This document shows positions 37,401 through 49,247 of a DNA stretch of 64,000 bases, one piece after another. Source of the DNA: Formicarius rufipectus. Its lineage: Eukaryota > Chordata > Aves > Passeriformes > Formicariidae. Position 1 is the stretch's first letter. Each line of letters opens with the position of its first letter. The notes under the pieces were generated by a model, which was not told the DNA's origin, did not search any database, and saw only the letters and a list, made by a program, of their open reading frames with translations. The position numbers and the translations under genes were made by a program. The DNA lies in the NCBI GenBank assembly GCA_013399695.1, contig VXAU01002071.1:2088949-2152948 (forward strand), given 5' to 3'.

Positions 37401-38079
37401 TGTGGTTTTTACAGCCTGCACAAGAATGGAATTGTATATCTTAATATTAATGCAGAAAGTTGTAAATGGACTAAAAGCTAATAGCATAAGATAATCTTTA
37501 ATTCCTTTTGGTGCAGTGAAATGATTTAATATCAGTAAAGGTACCACTTTGGCAGCCTGGAAACACCTTCCATGTGGCTTTGCAAACCAAGCAATTTCTA
37601 TTCTCTCAATCTGGTGGCAGTTTATGGGGACAGGGCTGTTCCAAGAGACTGTTTGTGGGTATTTTGAGAGTGGGGGCAATGGATTTCCAGGAGATACAAA
37701 TTCAGGAGATGGGAGATTGAGTATGGAATTGGAGTTCAGTCCCTCTCTCAGTGACTTTGGGGCAGGGGTGGACTTTGCCTCCATGTCCTCTTGGCCATGA
37801 CCTCCAGGGCAGAGCTTTGCTGGGGAATCTCCTTCCCTCCCTCAGAATCTTCCCAAACAAGAAGTACTGAGACCAGTGAGTATCCAAACGGCTTTGGCTT
37901 CACCAAAGCAACCTCCAACTGGAAGCAATGCAAAGTACTTGCTTATTCAGTGCATCAAAGCACTGTGGTCCCTTTTGCTGCAAGACTTGAGGATCCACAA
38001 GCTCATAAAGATGTATTAAATAAGCCAGCTCGGTGAGCTGTAGGTCAGTGCTGGGGCCCAAACAGGTGCTCGGGTGAGC
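34433..38079. other. Unique intronic sequence, partly AT-rich
   Basis: No CR1 recognised. A-run at 35360-35372; very AT-rich patch at about 36730-36815 with a small inverted repeat; slightly CpG-enriched stretch near 37195-37270. No gene recognised. Confidence 0.45.
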
Positions 38080-38292
38080 TTCTGACAGAATTTCTTCACT
38101 GAAAGGATGGTCAGGAATTGGAAGGAGCTGCCCAGGGAGGTGGTGGAGTCCCCATTCCTGAAGGTGTTCAAGCAATAACTGGATGTGGCAGTGAGTGCTC
38201 TGGGCTGGAGGACAAGGAGGGGATGGGGCACAGGGTGGGTTTGATGATGTTGGAGGGCTTTTCCAACCTCAATGATCTTGTGATTCTCTACA
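38080..38292 (+). repeat. CR1 LINE 3' fragment (group 2 tail)
   Basis: Landmarks in order are 'AATTTCTTCACTGAAAGGAT', 'GCTGCCCAGGGAGGTGGTG', 'AATAACTGGATGTGGCAGT', 'TTTTCCAACCTCAATGATC' and TGTGATTCTC. Plus orientation, 5'-truncated. Confidence 0.92.
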
Positions 38293-38579
38293 GGAAGTGC
38301 GGTTTTATCTTACATTGCCTGGTCTAGTTGAATCAGCCTCTGCCAGCTTATTTATCTCACTCATAAATTTTGACTTCACAGGTCAGCTCTTCTTTGTCTG
38401 GACAGAAATGAAGAACAGTGCTCTTTGGTTTGGGTTTTTTTTTCTTCATGCTCAATGTTACAGCAGCCACTTGCATGTGGCTGTGCCTGGAATATAAAAT
38501 GTGGAGCTGCTCTGAGGGCAGCAGGAGCAGGAGGATAACCTCAGCCTGTCATGTTCCTCTCCGTATGACTGTCACTCAG
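38293..38579. other. Unique intronic sequence
   Basis: Nothing recognised. Confidence 0.4.
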
Positions 38580-38995
38580 TGCCTCACACGGGCATGTGAT
38601 GCTCATCCCGATGAGCGGCAGCTCCTTTGCGTCAGCGGCCGAGGCCGAGTTTTATTCATTTGTTCGTTTATTTATCTATCCATCATTCCCTTCAATTGTT
38701 TGCATAAGAATGGAGATTAAAACTTCTGCAATAATAGCTGGAGCTGGAATTGGATTCTAAGCTGCCCGGGCCAGGGGATGATTAGAGCTGTCAGCGCATG
38801 TTGTGGGGAAGCCTCTCCTCGTCAGTGGCGCGGATGTCCCGCCCGGCCCGACCCTTCCCCCGCAGATTAAAGGCAGATTGTCCTCCCGGCTTCCCATCCT
38901 GCAGCTCTCGTTTGCCCGAGGAAATGAATTGAAGCCGCCTGGGCCATTTGTCCTAAGTCGCTTTTCCGAAGAGCTGCCACTGATTATCGACCTTT
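38580..38995. promoter_or_regulatory. CpG-enriched patch with a short hairpin
   Basis: About two dozen CpGs by hand count in about 415 bases, interrupted by an AT-rich stretch at 38650-38780. A perfect 6-bp inverted repeat with a 4-base loop, GCTCATCCCGATGAGC, lies at 38601-38616. It is followed by a TGCGTCA motif, an AP-1/CRE-like site, at about 38629-38635. No repeat family is recognised. The pattern fits a conserved intronic enhancer or an unmethylated patch, but function is inference. Confidence 0.4.
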
Positions 38996-40419
38996 TTTAT
39001 TTCCCATTGTTAATCCTCCCTCCTTCCTTCAGTGGTCTGGTCATTTACTAATCCCATCTGTCGTGTCCATGGATGTTAAGGGATGGAAATCTAATCTCAA
39101 TGCAGTTTTCGTTCTCTGTCTAATGTATTTATATAGATTCAGGGGATATAAGGTTTTTTTGGAGGGGGTTTTTAGTGAAGCAGGATGGCTAAATGACCAT
39201 TGTGACCCGACCTGGGCATGTGAACCCAGACACTCATGGATTTGGTTTGGCTTTATACAAACACAGACCAGGCTTGTCTGGGGTTTTTTGTTCGTTTGCT
39301 TTTGGTTTTGTTTTTTTCCATAGTTATAAATTGCACTCTTACCCTTCCTGATAATTTCAGAAGTGGCCTCTTAAGAGGTTTGGAGCATTTCCCAACCAAC
39401 CAGCTTCTTTAAACAGGATACGGGCAGAGTCAGGGTTGGAGCTCCTCTGTGGAGGTGGAGGCAGAGCATGACCTGGTGCTGTTGTGTCTCCATCACCAAG
39501 TGGGATGGCTGGTGGTGTTACACACCAGATTTAGGATTCTAATTCCCAGTGAAAAATCCCCAGGCTGGCAGCTCTCAAATCATTTTGTGTAGCTACAGGG
39601 AACTGTGGGCTGGATCCTTAGAGTAGGGAGGACAGACTGGCACCTCCTGGCTCCAGCCAGTTCCTGTGACCCCAGGAGAGGCATTCACCATCCTGACCCC
39701 AGAACAGGAGAAGGATTCTCTGGCTGCTCCTTCGGGGCAGAAGTTGCTCCAGGAGTTGCAACTTCCCCTCAAAGGAGCTTAATTGAACTCGAGTGCCTTG
39801 CCTGCCCTGGCTGAGCTGTCACCTGCCTCCCACTGTCTGATGCTCAGAGGAAGCTGCAGGATCTCCTGGAAGCTGAGCCAAGTGTGCAGCTGCTGAGGGC
39901 AGGTTATGACCATGTTGAGGTCCTTCAGCTTCTTATACAGCACTTTCTTCTTTTAGCTTGCTTGCCTCGTTCTTTAAGAACTGCAGATGGGCTTCTCCTC
40001 TTCATGCCTGCAGCTTTAGCCTTTCCCTCTGTGAACCATCCACCTTCTCCAGAGGGTGTTTGCCCCAATTCCCCAGTCTCTGTGCTTCTCCAGCTCAGGG
40101 CCACGGCCCATCAGACCACTTTCAGACAGTTTCTCCTCTATTTCTGGCCACGCTGGAGCCATTTCCATGTTTCCATTCCTACCTGGACGACTGCCTTAGT
40201 GCCAGGGTGGACATCAGTGCTTTGTGCAGCACTGATGACCTCCAGCCATGGTCTTGGGAGCTCCAACGTGATTCCCTCAGACTCCTGAGTGTGCCTTGCA
40301 GTTTTCAGATGCCCTGTGGTTTTCCACAAACCTTTGCATGGCTTGGAGTTTTGTTTCTCAGGGTGCCATCACCTCCTACACTGAAAACTGGTCTCTGGCT
40401 GCAGGTGCTGCTTTTCAAG
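38996..40419. other. Unique intronic sequence
   Basis: T/G-rich around 39150-39320; no repeat family or gene recognised. Confidence 0.4.
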
Positions 40420-40675
40420 TGATGGACGAGAAGAAATGGCCTCAAGCTGCACTGGGGGAAGTTTGAATTAGATATCAGGAAAAACTTCTCAACAGAAAGG
40501 GTTGTAAAGCATTGGAACAGGCTGCCTTGGGCAGAGGTGGAGTCACCATCCCTGCAAGTGTTCATAAAACACATGGATGTGGCACTTGAGGATGTGGTTT
40601 AGTGGTGAACGTGGTGGTTGAGGGCTGGACTCGATGCTCTTCAAGGTCTTTTCCAACCTCAGCTATTCTTTTGTA
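40420..40675 (+). repeat. CR1 LINE 3' fragment (group 2 tail)
   Basis: Begins 'GATGGACGAGAAGAAATGG' and passes 'TTAGATATCAGGAAAAACTT', 'AAGCATTGGAACAGGCTGCC' and 'GACTCGATGCTCTTCAAGG'. Ends TTTTCCAACCTCAGCTATTC. Little degraded for its length. Confidence 0.92.
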
Positions 40676-41069
40676 CGATGATTCTCTGGCTCCCAAGAGC
40701 AGGACCCAGAGCTGTGGAGATGCAGCACTTTGTGAGCTGGGCAGCCCTGGAGAAGCTGGCACAGGCACGTCACCAGCAGAGGCTTTGAGAGGTGGGGAGG
40801 ATTGACAAGTTTAACGTCACAGGCGTGTTTCCAGCTGAATCTGTTGTGAGAGGTATTAGTCATAAGTATAAACTGCAGGGAGATTTGCATTTTATTCTCT
40901 TTATCCTCCTTCAATCCTGAACAGCCCCCTCTGCCCACCCCAATTTGGCATATTTAAGGGGATTTGCTGCATTTTGAGCAATTAAAGGTCCCGGAGAACA
41001 GTGAGCTCTTTGGAACGGGATACGAGCCCACGCTCAGGCCTGGGTGTGCACAGCTCTTTGTGCCTGAAC
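40676..41069. other. Unique intronic sequence
   Basis: Nothing recognised. Confidence 0.4.
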
Positions 41070-41195
41070 ACTCATAGAATCATGGATTCAGGAAGGATGG
41101 AAAAGCCCTCTAAGATCCCCAGTTCCAACCACGAACCCAGCAATGAAATGTTCACTTCTAAATCCTGTGCCCCGGGTGCCACGTCCATGCGTGGT
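41070..41195 (-). repeat. CR1 LINE 3' fragment, short (group 2 tail)
   Basis: Plus-strand reading 'CATAGAATCATGGATTCAGG', then 'AAAGCCCTCTAAGATCCCC', then 'CCACGTCCATGCGTG'. Reverse orientation. Confidence 0.82.
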
Positions 41196-41482
41196 GCTGG
41201 GTGAGTCCTCAGGAGTCAGACTTGGTTTTGTGCTCGTTCCCACTAGGAATTCACATTTTGCCTTTGGGGGTTTCCTCTTCTCCCCTCTAGGTTATTTTGG
41301 GGGTTCTGTGCTCCTGGTTGAGCCCCACACCTCCTTCCAGCCCTGCAGAGCTGCTTGTACGTCTCAAACACAGCGTGACTTGCATGCCAAGAGTCAGAAT
41401 TTGTCTGGTCTCTGTCATTCCCAGGTCTCATTGTGTTTTATGACCTTTAATTAATTAAGCTTCATAAAATTCTCATCATGCA

Positions 41483-41588
41483 GGAATTATTAATCCTGTT
41501 TTAAATTAACTGGCCAAAGAGAGGTGAAATGTCTTACCAGCCTGTGGATACCTGGTTTGAACCCTGATGTTCTGCTGCCTCCAGCCTT
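41483..41588 (-). repeat. MIR-type SINE remnant
   Basis: The clearest MIR copy here, in the orientation opposite to the consensus. The order is 'ATTATTAATCCTGTTTTA', then 'CTGGCCAAAGAGAGGTGAAA', then 'CCTGGTTTGAACCCTGATGT', then 'CTGCTGCCTCCAGCC'. These correspond to the MIR complement of TTATCCCCATTTTACA, CTCAGAGAGGTTAAGTGAC, GGGATTCGAACCCAGG and CTGACTCCAGAGCC. The tract between lost part of the core. Confidence 0.75.
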
Positions 41589-42245
41589 GCTGGAACCCAG
41601 CAGGAGAAGTTACTTCATTCAGGACTTCAGGTGAAACCCTCAGCTCTAAAGTTTCTGTGCTGAATTCCTCCTGTTGCACATGGTTGCAACTCCTTTGACC
41701 CTAAGCAGGCCATGCATGTCTTGTCTTGGGACCCAATCACAGTTCTTGCTTTTGAAACCATCTCAGTAAAAGCAGAAGTGAGAATTCCCTCTCCTGGCTG
41801 CTGTGCCAAAAACTTTCACAAGACTCCTTAATTCTTTTCACACAAACGCAGAAGGCAGTCCTATTTTATCAGCCTTAGCCTGGGATTTCTTGGCATTAAC
41901 TGACTTGTAATTTTCTTTGGAAGGAAAGTTTGTGAGTGGTTATTTAAAGCTCTGTTGCACCTCCCTTGTGAGGTGTACCAAATCTCTGTCCTTCCCAGGG
42001 AGGAAGCAATTCTGATGAGAATGTGTGTTCTGGCTACGTTTCACTGAGCCTGGAGCCAGGCAGGAGTGTGGGATTACTTGGGGATGTTGAAAATACTGCT
42101 TTTTTTTAATTATTATTTGTGTGTGTGTTTTCATAATCTTCTAATCTTCATGATCATTACAATTTGATTTTGCTGTGACCACAGGGGTGGTTGTAGACAA
42201 ACTGTTTCTCAGTAAGAGAGTTAGAATGTCTATAAAAATAGTGTC
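41589..42245. other. Unique intronic sequence
   Basis: Nothing recognised except a T-run at 42101-42108. Confidence 0.4.
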
Positions 42246-42378
42246 ACATAACAGAATCACAGAATGGTTTGGCTTGGAAGGGACCTTAAATCTCATGTCA
42301 TTCCACCTCTGCCATAGGCAGGGACACCTTCCACTGCCCCAGATTGCTCCAAGCCTCATCCAACCTGGCCATGGCCAT
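42246..42378 (-). repeat. CR1 LINE 3' fragment, short (group 1 tail)
   Basis: Plus-strand landmarks AACAGAATCACAGAATGGTT, TTGGAAGGGACCTTAAATCT and GGCAGGGACACCTTCCACTG. Truncated after CATCCAACCTGGCCATG. Confidence 0.92.
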
Positions 42379-44989
42379 TCTTATTTTCATGAAAAAAGGA
42401 AACAAACACAAATTTCTTAGTGAAAACCCACATATATCGTGTCCCTCCTTGAGGAGAGTTAGATGTGAGCAAAAGAAACATGTTTTGCTCAGCGTCAGCT
42501 GAAAGCTGAGGGTAACATCTTGTTTTCAAGGAACAGTTTCCCAGGTCCTGGAGATCCCTCTCTGACTGGAACAGCCCGTTCTGGGATCATTCCCTTCACT
42601 GACTCACACTGGGTGTTGTGACATTACTTTGGTGCCCTCAAGCACTGGTTAGGAGAGTCACCTGTGCCTGACTGAATCCCCCTGATGGGGCCTGGGAAGT
42701 GAGGTTGGTGCCTCTGTTTCTTGCATTTTGTTTGAAACTCGAACTTGTGGTGTGACCTTGGGCACATCCGTATCTTCCTCTGCCAAGGAACAGAGCAGAA
42801 GGGAAGACTCTCCTGTATTTCTGTCTTGGTGGGATGGAGCTCTTGACCCTTCCTGCCTGTAGGATGCTGTGTGGTCTGGCTGTAGCTGGGAGACACAGGC
42901 TGTCCCGGCAGGAATGTGGGCTTAGGGAGGGAGCAATTCCCACCTGGCCCCTGCCAGCAGCCAACTGGACCACCCTGGCAATGGGGGCTGGAGCCTGAGC
43001 CTGGCAGAGCACAGGGGAGCTGGTGCAGGTGAGGAGGGTTTCTCACTTGTGGGACACTCCCCAGCCCAGCAAGGGGAGTTATTTCCCTGTGAACGCTGTT
43101 ACATCCTCCTACTGTGACTTGGACTCTTGCCTTGGTCAGGCTTTGCAGTGACTTGCACTGTTGACTTCTCTAATGTTTCCTATTAACTCCTGTTAATACA
43201 CTTCCCGTGGCAGAGCTGCTGAGTGTCCCAGACAAGCGAAATGTAGCCCTGTCTGGCTGGGTCTGAGCTGGTGCTGAAAGGCTCACACCCCACCAAGATA
43301 ACTGCAGTATAATATCATATGTCCTCTGTGCTGTGGTTTAGTTTCATGCTTATTATAATCCACATGAGTCTATGGAATTAATCATAATGCCAGCACTCCC
43401 ATCCAGCTGCCTCAAAGCTCTTTTCAGACGTTAGTCACATTAGTCTCATAGTCCCTGTCTGAGGTGAGAAAATGCTGGCTCTGAGCAGAATCACAGGGCT
43501 GAGAAAGCCCCTGCTTGGAGGGGGACACAGAAAGCCCTCCAGTGCCCCGTGGGAGGGCTGTGAGTCGAGTCTCTGCTTCCCTCTCCTCGCCTGCTGCTTC
43601 CTCTGCTTGGGAATGGGGGTCACCAGTTAACCCTGGGACTGGGGGGGACTGGGAGAAGCTCAGCTGCTTTGAGCTTGTTCCCACCCATGCCTGGCAAGCA
43701 CCACAAACTGCTGACGTGAAGGAGAAAGACACAGGAGTTGGATGTTGCTGCTTCATGCGGGGATTTACTGAGGGATGTGACATCTCTTGGGTTTTCTCCA
43801 ACTCCTGCTTTCCCCAATCCATTGTCTGTGCTGTGAGGACAGACCCAGTGCTCTGATACAAAACAGAACAGAAGAATAAATCCCTTTGTGTCAGGACCAT
43901 CACACGAGTCCCCTGTAGCCCCACAATGTGCCACAGTCACCAGGGTCTGGCAGAGCTCAAAGTTCAGGCCAAAACACCTCCGCAGGTTTGCCACAAGCAG
44001 AGTTTTCCCTGCCTTTGCTGCACTGAGCAGGATCTCTGTGCTTCTCCAGCTCTCCATAAGCACAGCAGGCACTGACAAGTGTTCCTGGGGGGTCATGTCA
44101 CCTTGAGGAATAGGCTGTGCTCCCCAGAGCTGCTCAGCCAGCATCCCTCTCCCTGCAGGATGGGCCCTGGACATTAATCTTCCAGCGCTGCTGAGATCGG
44201 GATCTGCTGAACGCTGTTTATAAGATTAAAGGGACATTATGAGTAACAAGTTCTATTTAGCTCTTTGATGCTATTCTTGTGCCAAAACATTTGAAGTGGA
44301 GTGAAATGGGTTGGAAAAGGCTCCAGAAATCAAATATTTGGCCAGGGGGTTCTGTAGCCCTTGAAAGGAGGTAATGACATAAAGTCGGGGCAGGTGGTGC
44401 CAGGTGGAGATGAGGAAACACAGTTGGTTTGTCAGGTTCTGATGGGGATGAGGTGATGTGATGTGTGGAACAGGCTGGGCCCAGGGTCTGGTGATGCCCC
44501 GTTTTCTCTCCTCTGCACAGGACTGAAAAGTGTTTTCAGGATGGAAAACCAAGACTGAGCACGTTGGTTCCTCCCTCTGTTTCTCCACGTCTCACCTCGT
44601 GCTGTGGCAGAAACATCTCGTGTCCGTCCCACCTGAGCCACTCTGCCATCAGCAGAATGGGCACTTGAGAGCAGGGAAAATGAAACATTTCATTATTTAT
44701 TTGCCTGTGGTGATCTCTGTACACTTGAGTCATGAGATTTGATTGCATTTACATCCGTGTTAATAATTCATCACATTATCCAGACTCTTAAATCCAAATA
44801 CACAGGGCATTCTCAGTAAAAAGATTCTCCATCTGTGCTTATTTCTGGACACATTTTAAACCTTTTGATTTTTCTTACTGCTTTGGGCATACTCAGGAGA
44901 CTTTTCATTGTCTCTGATGTGTCTGCAGTGTAGGTAACTAGAGCTGGGCATGTTTCCCATGACGTTTCTAAATTAAGTTGATGTTTGTG
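42379..44989. other. Mostly unique intronic sequence
   Basis: Apart from the possible MIR scrap, nothing recognised. Confidence 0.4.
42735..42790 (+). repeat. Possible MIR core scrap
   Basis: 'CTTGTGGTGTGACCTTGGGC' followed by 'ACATCCGTATCTTCCTCTGCC' resembles the MIR core around GTGTGACCTTGGGCAAGT. It is short and could be chance. Confidence 0.3.
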
Positions 44990-45078
44990 GTCCAGTGGAA
45001 GGTGTCCCTGCCCACGGCAGGGGGTGAAATGAGATGAGCTTTAAGGTCCCTTCCAACCCAAACCATTCTATAAGTAAG
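44990..45078 (+). repeat. CR1 LINE terminal fragment (group 1 tail)
   Basis: Last 85 bases or so of a CR1: 'AAGGTGTCCCTGCCCACGGC', 'GAGCTTTAAGGTCCCTTCC' and AACCCAAACCATTCTATAAG. Plus orientation. Confidence 0.9.
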
Positions 45079-48000
45079 CCACAAATACATAAACATATGT
45101 ATGTATGTTACAGAGAGTATCTTTAAACACCCACAAATTCAGATTTTGTTCAGTCAAAAAGCTGCACAGAGTTTAAATGGGAGGTTCTGAATTAAATCAT
45201 ATCCCTGAGTTTGGAACCCAGGGGCTCACAAAATAGGAGTTTTTCGAGAAGTTCTAACCAGATCATGCTGATAACCTCGGATTTTATTTGAAAAAGGAAG
45301 ATTAACATCCTGCTCATGAGGAATAATTGTTACAATCTTTCACATTGCACTGCAGCTTATTGCTGAAATCCTCCGTTTGACACTGGTGAATATTCTGCTA
45401 TTTCATCATATGCTGACTTGCATAGGAAATGGAGAATTCTGTCAGGAGTGGAAAGGATCAGGGCTTTTCATTTTAAATAAAAAAAATAAAAGTAGACATT
45501 TCTCCAGCTACCTGGGCTTTGCTGTAATGAGGTTTTCATTGTGTCTTTTGAGCACCGTGGAGAAGGACCTGTCAGCAGGTTGTTAAGCAGCACATCAGGC
45601 AAATGTTGTTACCTTCCCTCTAAACGTTATAACCTTCATCATGATTAAGACTTATCTAGTACTTGATAAAAAATGTCCCAAATTCGGCAGCACAAGAGGA
45701 AAAGTGTGTTAAAGTTAAGGAAGTTGCTGACAAAGTGGGTCATTAACAGTGTTGGAGGCCTTTGTGCAGAGGTGGTTGGGATAAATCGTCAGTCAGGAGT
45801 TCATAATTTCCTGGGTTTTGTCATTTTAATGCAGATTCTGAACCTGGGTGATTTTGTTTGTCAAACATTCAGTTGGGTTTAATTGTCTGCTTTTCTTTTA
45901 TAAATCTGAACTGATAATGGAAGATTTAGAGGCAAATTCATTTTGTTGCAATAGATTTTTCTCCGTCTTTTCCCATTGTATTTTGGATCCAGAGGGAGGA
46001 GGATTGAGCTGCAGTCACGGCGTGTTGGGCACTGAAAAGGGAACTGTTCTGCTCTCATGGGGGGCACTGGGCAAGTTCCTGAAGAGAAAATTCCTGTCAG
46101 CCCCCCATGCACTCCCCAAGTCCATCCATAATTATCACCATGAACATCACTACTGAGGATCCAGTACCATTTGTGTACCCAGCTACCTCCCCAAAATTTC
46201 ATGCTGCTCCTTTACAGGTACATTGTTTTCCTGTTAGCCACCGGTGCCACTCTGGGCATCCCCACTCCCCCAACAGCATTGTCTGAAAGGAGGAACAGAG
46301 AAAACACTCTGAGTGTTCCAAATCAATCTGGGCCCCTGATCTCTCATGATACAATTAGGGGAGTCCAGCCCAGATCTGTGGTCTGACAATGCATGCAAAA
46401 AATGGATGAATTGTTTAAAAATTGCCTTTCTTTCTCAGTTAGGATAATGCCTTTTTTTTTCTTTTCATATTGTCTTGATAAGGACACAGTGAGTTTGTAA
46501 TGAAAGAGTTGTTCAAGAAAATAAATGAGGTCCTTAATCTTTCTTTTCCCCTTTCAATATATGTGCTTCCACACCAATGCATAAGTATACTTTAATACCT
46601 GTTTTTTTTGGAACCATTATTTCACTTTTCCCCTTATTTTAATGTCCCCCTTGGATAGTAATTGTCATTTCTGGGGAGCTGTGAGGTCTCAGAGAAAGCT
46701 GATGCTCCTAAGTGTGCCTGGGATGCTCAAGCTCCTGCTCGATGTCCTTCCCCACCTCATATCCCCCTGTCTGCCTGTGACTGTTCCTGCATAAGCTTTA
46801 ACAGCATCCAAACATTAGTGTTCATGCTATTTGAATGGCTGTAATCCTAATTATCTCCAGGCTATTTCCCTCCAAGTATGTTTGTTAACAAGTGCCTACT
46901 GCAGGAAACGCTCTCCTAATACCTGGAGTGTGTCTCAAAAATTGTTCTGACATCAGATGTCCTTCAATTACAACTCTTAATCTTTATAATAACAGTTCAT
47001 TTTCTTAATTACAAAATGATAACCAGAGTGTTCTTAATGAGAGTGGCAGTGCTCTGAAAGCCTGCAGTGTTCCAGGCCCCTGAAGGAAGGTGCAGGCTCC
47101 CCCTTTGACAAGCTGTCCCAGCTGCACTGCCTTTGATTTACCTGGGTCCTCTTGTGATGCCAAGTGCTTAAACAGAGAGCAATTCCAGAGTGCAGTTAGT
47201 CTGTGTGGAAGCCTCAGAGCTGTCCACATCCTTGGTGTGTTGAGCAGTGGGGTCAGGCTCTGCTGAGCTCCAACCATGATTACTGGGCTTAAGTGGAGGG
47301 TTTTCTTGTCCCGGAGCTATGGGTGCTGCGGGAGCACCCCTGTGAAGAAGTGAAAGTGGCTCCTGTGGGGCTCTCTGCTTCCCTTTCCCTTTGCTAAGTG
47401 AAAGTCCTGGAGGCTGTACAGGTATTTTTGTGCTGACCCTCAGGAGGTGCCCCATGGTGTGGTAGGAGCTGCAGGAACACTGTGGGTTTGTGCACAGGAA
47501 GGGGATGAGGAGTGCCACGAGTCTGCACGGCTGGTGCTTCCCGGGGGGCACAGAGACCCGAAACAGTCTCTCTTGCCTTCTCTCCTGAGAAGAAAAGCAG
47601 GAGCAAACTCCCTGCTCCCTCCATTCTGACAACTGGAGATTTTCTGTTCAGCTCTTTCCTGAGATGTTCTAAACCCCACCTTCTGCTTTTTCAAACGAAA
47701 TCCCATTTTTCCCTCTAAGGAAAGCCATTTGAAACGCACTTAGCAACCGTCAGAGTCTATTTTTAGCTTCTAGCAGGGTGTAATGTACAAAATGTAATAA
47801 TCTCATGCTTGAAGCTCTTCCCCTTCTTCCCAGAGAGGTGAAATTGCTGTGATTGAATAAGAGTGAGAGCAGCTCTGTGCCTCAGCTTTGCCCAGGACTG
47901 GGTCTCCCTCTCTGTGTCTGCACATCTCGGGTTGTCCACATTCACCTTTAGCAGTTTGGTTATTTATGGGCACACCCAACCCCTGAGAACGTGCTGAACA

Positions 48001-48433
48001 AGGTAAACCATGTGTATGTTCTTAGATTCCTCTCTGACAAGCTCCATGGCCAAGGATGTTTGCAGGACAGGGGAGTGAAGAGTTTGGAGGCAGAATGAAC
48101 AAACACCTCCATGACTTCGAGGAAGGTGGGGGGATAGAGAGGCTGTTTGGCAAAGGAGCAGTGATTGGAACCTCTTGTCACCCACCAGAGCTGGAAAACT
48201 GGGCTGTTGCTTTTAACCTTGGTCCTAAAATACACTTTCCATTTTCTCCAAAGGCACTCCCTCAGATGTTGGGAATTGGGCTCTGGCTGGAGCTGCCAGG
48301 TCTGCAGAAGCTCTCAGGGTGTGTGTGGGGGGAGATGTGTCTTCCATTAATCTGTCTGTGCTCGCTGAAGCAAAGTAGGAAGGATGATCTTAGGACTGCA
48401 GAACTGGGTTGGGACACCACTGTTCCCAAATTA
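45079..48433. other. Unique intronic sequence, AT-rich at left
   Basis: 3.3 kb with no CR1 or tandem array recognised. Several T/A-rich tracts (about 45470-45500, 46440-46660). No gene recognised. Confidence 0.45.
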
Positions 48434-48512
48434 CTGCTGTGCTGCACTGTGTGAGACCTTGGCTAAGTCATTAAAGTCATTAACCTTCATGTGATTTAGT
48501 TCATCACTTTTA
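48434..48512 (+). repeat. MIR-type SINE remnant with a 9-bp internal duplication
   Basis: 'ACTGTGTGAGACCTTGGCTA', then 'AGTCATTAAAGTCATTAACC', then 'TTCATGTGATTTAGTTCATC' and 'ACTTTTA' follow the MIR core in consensus order (GTGTGACCTTGGGCAAGTCA, CTTAACC, CAGTTTCCTCATCTGTAAAA). The AAGTCATTA 9-mer is doubled. Confidence 0.65.
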
Positions 48513-48865
48513 GCTGGTATTTCCATCCTTTTTTTGCAACTCTTTGGCTGTAATAAAGACAAAGTTTGTCTGTCACAATGTTCATATGCTGGGGATAAAC
48601 TCCCCAGGTTTTGGATAGAATCTACCTTCCTCTTCAATATTCAGTGTTGCCTTTTTAAAATGCTGTTTCAAGAGTTGGGAGGTGTGAAGAGCCTCGTCCA
48701 GCTGATGCCCTCGGTCTGTGCTGGCACAGCTCAGGCAGCACACGGGAAGCAGCTGAGCTCAGCTCTGGGCTCCACAGGCTGATGTGTACAGATGTGCCAG
48801 TGCCCACCCAGTGCAACCAGTTCAGCCTGTGAACTGCCAGGGCCGCACACGAGGCAGACAATCGG
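48513..48865. other. Unique intronic sequence
   Basis: Nothing recognised; the CR1 at right may reach slightly further left in eroded form. Confidence 0.35.
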
Positions 48866-49247
48866 GGTGGCTCAGCCTGGAGAAGAGAAGGCTGTGGGGT
48901 GACCTCATTTTGTCCTGCCAAAACCTGAAGGGAGCCTGTAGGAAAGATGGAGAGAGACTATTTACAGGGGCCTGGAGTGACTGGATGGGGGATATTGGCT
49001 TCAAACTGATAGAGAGTGGGTTCAGATTGGGTTTGGGGAAGAAGTCCTTCCCTGGGAGGGTGGGCAGCCCTGGCACAGGGTGGGCAGAGCAGCTGTGCCC
49101 CAGCCCTGGGAGTGTCCAAGGGCAGGTTGGATGGGTTTGGAGCCCCCTGGGCTGGTGGGAGGTGTCCCTGCCCATGGCAGGGGGTGGCACTGGATGATCT
49201 TAAGGCCCCTCTCAACCTCAGCCACTCTGTGATTCTGTGATCCCAGG
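48866..49247 (+). repeat. CR1 LINE fragment, about 380 bp (group 1 tail)
   Basis: Begins at 'GGCTCAGCCTGGAGAAGAG', then 'CTGTAGGAAAGATGGAGAG', GGGAGGGTGGGCAGCCCTGG and GGTGTCCCTGCCCATGGCAG. Ends with the doubled octamer-like tail TGTGATTCTGTGATCCC. Full 3' end, 5'-truncated. Confidence 0.93.
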
